Assembly: GCA_037176905.1 (NCBI GenBank)
Contig: JBBBWG010014334.1
Span: forward strand, 1 to 64,000
Reading direction: 5' to 3'
Source: Azolla pinnata
Taxonomy: Eukaryota; Streptophyta; Polypodiopsida; Salviniales; Salviniaceae
DNA: 64,000 nucleotides
The notes under the pieces: generated by a model
Seen by the model: the letters and a program-made list of their open reading frames with translations, nothing else
What the model was told of the DNA's origin: nothing
Databases searched by the model: none
Program-made: the position numbers and the translations under genes
Shown here: positions 58,887-64,000 of the stretch, piece by piece
Layout: each line of letters begins with the position of its first letter
Numbering within the stretch: position 1 is the first letter of the stretch

Positions 58887-61800
58887 TTTGGTATGTGAAC
58901 ACAGTTTCCCTGTGATACTCTTAGTGATTGTTGAGTTACGAACTGAAATGTCAGACAAACGAAGCATGGAGGTTTTTTCCCATTAATATGTTTTTTGTCA
59001 CCTTGATGACATTTAGTGCCATGTTATCTTTACCGGGTAAAAGTGCTTCTGTGCTGCAAAAATGAACGACGTTTTAATTTATTTCTTGGAAGACTAAACA
59101 ATTCATAGCTTAGTGCTAAGCATTGGTTATATGGAACGAATGTATAGCGTCACATTAAGAAAGGTATGACATATGATGATTCATTATATATTGTGATAGA
59201 CTTAAAGGTTAGACATATGATGAATGTCATATTTATCATGCCTTTTTGTTTTTCGTTTTTTGTTTTTTGTTTTGCTACCTTGGACATTATACTTTCAGTA
59301 TTTATTAACGATTGCTTCTTATGACTTTGATGATTGTTAGCTTTACTTGATCTAATCTCCTTACAAATATCTTTGGAGGCCATCAATTTGCTTTTGGTAG
59401 GTTTTTTCCAAATGTCCAAGTGCATTGAAAATGTTTTGTACATGATTTAGTTCGGTACTCAATTGCAAGGAAATGACTTGAAGTATGTATCGACTCCTAG
59501 ACAATCCTGAGCAAAAATGCTGTTATTTTATTTAGCATCTCTTTGAAAATATTGTGGTTCCAGCATATTTAGGACCGGAGTGCGAGGAAATTCATGTATA
59601 ATTAATGAGGGCTCCAGGATCTGCATTTACAATTGCTATCAAACTCAAGATCCTTTCTTAAAAGTAGTTCATGCTCGATGTCCAAATGTTTAACTGCTCA
59701 TATGAGGGCCATTCCGTGAATTTGGTGATCAATTTTCTTCTTCTTCTTCTTCTTTCAGTATGGCTTCAATCATTCCTGCGTTCAACAACCTTGATGCATA
59801 TCAATGCATGAAGGTTCAACTTGGATCAGTATTCTGAGCCAAAAATTGGTTTTCTTTTCTTCTACAATGGGTCCTACATCACTTGATACATCTTCAAGTG
59901 ATTGTTGTGGCCTTTGGTAATCCTTTGATTTCATTTTGAGGCATAAACAAAGGCAATACAACAGTTTGAAAGCATATAGATGATGGATTGGTATATGGAA
60001 ATTGTATTAGAGAACAATAATTTCTTGTAAAGCTTTGCATTGGTTTGATTTCTTAGATTCTTCAAGGTCCAAAGTCAGTATGTTTTTAGAAGTAAAGATC
60101 ATTCCACTAGAGAAAGGCGTCTTTGAGTTTCTGTTAATTCCTTCTAGTGCATGCCATTGGTAGCATTAAGGTTCAGAAAAGTATTGAGAGGAGCATTTGT
60201 ACAGACAAAACCAACGAGCTTGCTCCATGGTTTGAAAATCACTAGAATGCCCTCGGGTTGAGCAAATACGGGTTGTACAGGGCTAAACAACGTGCAATCG
60301 GCCATTGGAGCACACAGGAACTTGGGAATGGTAGAGCTTCACACGTCCGTATGGTGGAAATGCCTTTGTTGATACTAATTCAATCTATTGCGGAATACAC
60401 CTTTTGTTATGGCAGCTGAGCAAAAGAGAATCTAAGCAAAGTTTGGATCAAAGTGCTAGTACTTTTTTGCCCTAAAAAAAGGAAATGTCAAAAGATGTCT
60501 CTTTCTTTGCTATGTAGGAAAAATTGAGGGAATAGAGGGGTATTTGGGAGATTAAGGAAAATTAGAACAAAACAAGAAGAAGAAGAGGAAGAAAAAGCAG
60601 GGGAGATAATATGGTTGTCGAAGGTTTAGCTTCTTGAAAGAAATGTGTTTAGGTTCTCAACTATGGGTAAAGATAATTTGTTATTTTGTGGAGAAAGTGG
60701 GGATACGGCATGATAAAATAAAAATTACAATTTCATGGTGACATGTTATTAATAGCTCTCGATCATTTAAATGTTCAGAATATATTGTTATTCCACATTT
60801 AGTTGTCTCTTCGCAAAAAAGTTTGAAGTTGTTCAATTAAAAACCACCTGAATATAAAAAAGATTGCAACTCTTTGCTAGCAGAGGTGATAACATATTCA
60901 AGATTGCTACAATGGGATGGAAAAGACAATTTAAAATCAAAGTTTAATAGAATGATAACACCAGGTTTTGCAACTGCGGAGGATGGTATTTTAGAGTTAC
61001 AGAGGCAAATGATGGCTTTTCGAAATGTGAGAAGTGGATTTCATATACCTCTTGGATATGGTCTGATTTGACAAGTAGTATTACAATCGTTTATTTTATC
61101 ATCACTGATTCCACAATTGGTGGTGTGGAGGAACTGTGGAAAGATTGACTTTTTTATAACAAGAAATCATTATTTGCAGTGAACACTAATGATGTTTACC
61201 AAAATTTGTTTGACGATAGAGTTTAAGTACAAAGCAAGGTTTTGGATACATAACACATTATTCATGGAAGTGAATGGTGTTCTAGAGTTTAAATGTAAGA
61301 TGAAAGTCTCATATTCCTTTTCGTGCAATTGTGTTTCTTTGGTGTGCTATGGTTGGTGGGTTGCCTTTGGCTATGACTTTAAAACGAAGACACAGTTTTA
61401 GTGGTACACGTGTATTTTGTACGACGATTAATAAAGATTCTCGACACAGGTTTATATCTTGTCATGTTACTAAAGGTATATAGATAGTCATATCACAACT
61501 ACGGGGGTCATTAATTGGAAATGTTTTGTCACATTTTCAGTAGGTTTTTATTGAAAGTGATAAGAGTTTTACTAACCCCAGCGTATAAGTGCGTGTTTGA
61601 TTATCCGAGATACTTAGAGCATGTGACATATATTTGGAACTTAGTGGAATGTTTTCTTTATTTGATAGGCTTTCTAGAGTATCTCTACATATACATGCAA
61701 GATAAGAGAAAAGTTGATTTTGACGGTTTTTACAGTTACAACGTGTGAGAACTTTATCCCCAGATGAGTTAGATTTATGCCGTTTTATACTTAAGAAAGT

Positions 61801-61920
61801 CACATCGCAAGTTTTGAAACAGTTTTGATAAGTTTTGATAGCAAGGTTTTTTATTCTATTTTATTGTCATGTTGTTTCAATATAAGAAAACATACATTAT
61901 ATACAAAAGAAAGAAAAGAA
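58887..61920. other. 3-kb stretch with no recognised gene
   Basis: AT-rich. The frames at 60,874-61,071 and 61,515-61,748 are open but match no family I know, are not joined by good splice sites, and are probably chance. A few CTT runs and poly-T tracts occur. Confidence 0.4.
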
Positions 61921-61924
61921 AGAA

Positions 61925-62062
61925 GAAGAGGAAAAATGAAGCATCTGCCCTTCTTCTTCTTCTTTCTTCTTTCTTCTTCTTTTCTTCTTTCTTCTTCAAT
62001 GAAGCATCTGCCCTTCTTCTTCTTCCTCTTCTTCTGCTTCTGCTTCTGCTTCTGCTTCTGAC
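61925..62062 (+). repeat. (CTT)n tract with a duplicated block before the Josephin start codon
   Basis: AATGAAGCATCTGCCCTTCT occurs at about 61,936 and again at about 61,997, each followed by CTT-rich DNA, and a run of TCTGCT ends at the start codon. The tract lies within 140 bp of the ATG, so it is probably core promoter or 5'-UTR; plants often have CTT/GAA repeats there. Confidence 0.8.
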
Positions 62063-62065
62063 ACC

Positions 62066-63519
62066 ATGGCCATCATTCATGAAAAGCAGCATCTCCAGCT
62101 CTGCCTGCTTCATGCTCTCAACAACCTCTTCCAGGTACACACACACACGTACATGCAATTCCCTTGCAAGCTTTGCGCATCGCGTACTCCAGTCCCGCAC
62201 ACATCGCTACATACATCTACGTTTTTGGTTCCTTTGTGTGGCTCATGCGTTCGAATCTCCGTCGACCTTCCTCTGCAAAGCTTGCGATCTCCTGTTTTTT
62301 TTTCCCTCGCCCTGCTGCCTTTTCTTCTACTTTCTTCCTAGGTTTCCTGCTTTTGGGCCTCCGCCGCATCGGTGTTTCACCGGAATTTCGTTCTACGCCT
62401 TCGATCTTTTTTGTCTCTAACCTTTTGTTTTAGCGTTGCTCTTCTTTTCCCTTGGCTTCTACTCAAAACTTTAACCCCAATTAAATCTCTTTCCTTGTTG
62501 TGGCTGTTCTAGCAAATCTTTTCCTTTTAGCTCTAAATGTTCATCTAATATTCTGTTCCTTTTGCCCTAAATTTTGTGTAGTCCGTGCTGTTTTGCTTAA
62601 AACTTAACTCTAATTTCTCCCAGCATTATTGTTTTCCCCTAAATGTATGATAAAAATTATGCCTATGTTTGCTGTTTTGCTATGAATTCTACTTTAATTT
62701 GTCCAAACGTTCCATAAGTGATATCTGTTCTGTCTTAATCAGGCTGCTCTGCGCTGAATGTTAGTCTAAATTTGGCTTAATTTCATTGTTCTGCCCCAGA
62801 TAGTACTTTCAATTTTGTCAATTGTTAGGGTTTTTTGCCATAAAATGCTACCGTATTTACTTTATTTTATCAGAGGTTTCTTGTAAGATCCTCAATTTTA
62901 TCGTATTGTTCGTGGTAATAATCAGGGTGAGACCACATTCAGTCGTGGTGAGCTCAATTCCATAGCCAGCAAGTTACAGGGAGAGATGAGAGCTAATGGT
63001 CTTTCTTCATCGGCTCCATTGTCATGCCTCTTCTTCAACCCTCATTACAACTTATTCACTGGTAATTATGATGCCAATGTTATGCTGATAGCTTTGCAGA
63101 GCCGAAAAGCAGAGGCTATCTGGTATGATAGAAGAAAAGGTGCAGAGGCCATGGATCTTGGTGAGATCCCCAACGAAGGCCTTGGGAATCTCCAGCAGAA
63201 TCTTGAGAATGTTCATGCAGAGGATTCTGAGAGTCGCATAAAAAATCTCGAGAGTGATGTCACAAGGGTGCCTAGAAATGAACTCGAAAATCCTGAGAAG
63301 ATTCTCATCGGGATTATACTGAATCATCCCACAGCAAGATTCTCTGGGTTTTGGAAAGGAAGGCATTGGTCAGCTCTGAGAAAGATCGGTGATCTTTGGT
63401 ATGATCTGGACAGTTATCATCCCTCCCCTGTACCAATAGATGGCAATAATATTAAGCGCTTTCTGAGCCAGAGCTTTTTGAATGGATCTGAGGCTTTTCT
63501 GGTGTTTAGGAATGTTTAG
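62066..63519 (+). CDS. JOSL: Josephin-domain deubiquitinase (JOSL-like)
   Basis: Cysteine protease of the Josephin (ataxin-3-like) family that cleaves ubiquitin from substrates. Two exons, 62,066-62,134 and 62,926-63,519, join at phase 0 and give 220 residues, so it is essentially a single Josephin domain without UIMs; the Arabidopsis JOSEPHIN-like protein I remember is longer. Exon 1 holds the catalytic cysteine in HEKQHLQLCLLHALNNLFQ (Cys13). Exon 2 carries the catalytic histidine His170 in GRHWSALRKIGDLWYDLDS. The residue at the third catalytic place (Asn134 of ataxin-3, 15 residues after the His) is Asp185, as I recall for Josephin-1/2 types. Between is an acidic insert of about 60 residues (SESRIKNLESDVTRVPRNEL) not present in human Josephins. 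The start codon follows the CTT tract and has a good context (ACCATGG). Confidence 0.93.
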
Positions 63520-64000
63520 AGGTGATGGGAGGGTAGAAGATTGTTGAGTTGTTGAAGAAGGAAGATAAGACTATTCCAGTTTGAAAGGCTCCTTGAGGAC
63601 ATCACAGAAGAAGAGAGAGAAGCCTTGCGGCATTTTTTTTCTCACTATGGTTTTGACTCAACATTGTGAGGGAAAGAAGCCTTATGGCATCTTTTTGCTC
63701 AGTATGGTTCTGTTGTCCAAGGAAGCTTGTATTGTGTGAAAATATCTTATGCGAAAACACGACACTCATTCTTCAGCATACAGGAGAGTAGCAACTAAGT
63801 TATGATCCTGAGTTATAGCTGGTACAGAGATGGGGGCTTGTAATCAGATTCTTGCAATATGCAGATGTATTGTTAGTACGTGATGATGCAACACAACATT
63901 TGAGCCATTGAGGAAGAAAGAATAGGTGTTATGTCATATCCACCTTGGTATTAAGGTCATTGGTGAATACATCAGAGCATCAGTGTGATCAAACAATCGT
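63520..64000. other. Josephin gene 3' flank, nothing else seen
   Basis: Contains a short direct repeat: AGAGAAGCCTTGCGGCATTTTT (about 63,618) and AAAGAAGCCTTATGGCATCTTT (about 63,674), each followed by a CTCASTATGGTT block. Probably 3'-UTR and downstream DNA. Confidence 0.5.

Noticed and set aside
59500-61750. A decayed transposable element or gene suggested by several short frames
   Set aside because: I could not find a recognisable motif, paired ends or a splice pattern. I report the stretch as holding nothing I recognise.
1-64000. CRISPR array, operons or bacterial elements
   Set aside because: The window is eukaryotic with spliced genes. The tandem repeats have no unique spacers of constant length.

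Overview
The window is nuclear DNA of a land plant. The evidence is intron-rich genes with GT-AG introns of 0.1-3 kb, a prokaryotic-type tRNA isopentenyltransferase and an IGHMBP2-type helicase that both carry plastid-transit-like N-termini, a GT8 galacturonosyltransferase, and two long PLS-class pentatricopeptide-repeat (PPR) genes without introns. The very uniform PPR units of about 101 residues (IAGYVEHGLGHEA..., LEIGEEIHAK...) resemble the large PPR families of ferns. A fern is my inference, not a proven assignment.

Layout. Bases 1-13,370 hold almost no recognisable coding sequence. They contain a 443-bp MITE with terminal inverted repeats (2054-2496), one unrecognised open frame (about 5044-5316, minus), and several tandem-repeat families. 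The most striking is a 1.9-kb minisatellite zone (about 8985-10,852) whose units carry TTAGGGTTAGGG telomere-like cores and become more regular to the right. A second degenerate repeat array (12,575-13,372) runs into the start codon of a spliced three-exon gene (13,373-14,288) for an unrecognised 189-residue protein with a signal peptide and a C-terminal membrane span. It faces a complete five-exon gene for the spliceosomal core protein SmF (15,305-16,269, minus).

From 18,313 to 29,020 (minus) lies an 11-exon IPT9/MiaA-type tRNA dimethylallyltransferase. Eleven same-orientation W-box cores (TTGACC) lie just upstream of its start codon. After a repeat-rich gap that includes a 100-N assembly gap comes an eight-exon GAUT1/4-like galacturonosyltransferase (33,294-37,932, plus). 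Then comes a convergent PPR pair: 40,121-42,766 (plus) and 44,469-47,279 (minus). The minus-strand gene is an in-frame head-to-tail fusion of two PPR modules. The plus-strand gene has a duplicated 5' flank with CCCTAA and ATACA tracts. The minus-strand gene is preceded by about 1 kb of almost purely alternating purine-pyrimidine DNA.

The last part holds a seven-exon plastid-type SF1 helicase (49,362-54,557), an assembly gap whose two flanks repeat the same 77 bp, a two-exon 20S proteasome subunit alpha-1 gene (56,420-58,886), and a two-exon single-domain Josephin deubiquitinase gene (62,066-63,519).

Functionally these are mostly unrelated housekeeping genes: tRNA modification, splicing, pectin synthesis, organellar RNA handling, the ubiquitin-proteasome system and nucleic-acid unwinding. 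Exon borders were set by hand from GT-AG sites, reading phase and remembered family sequences. All seven spliced models keep an open phase across every junction. No search was run. I found no retrovirus-like or capsid-bearing element.
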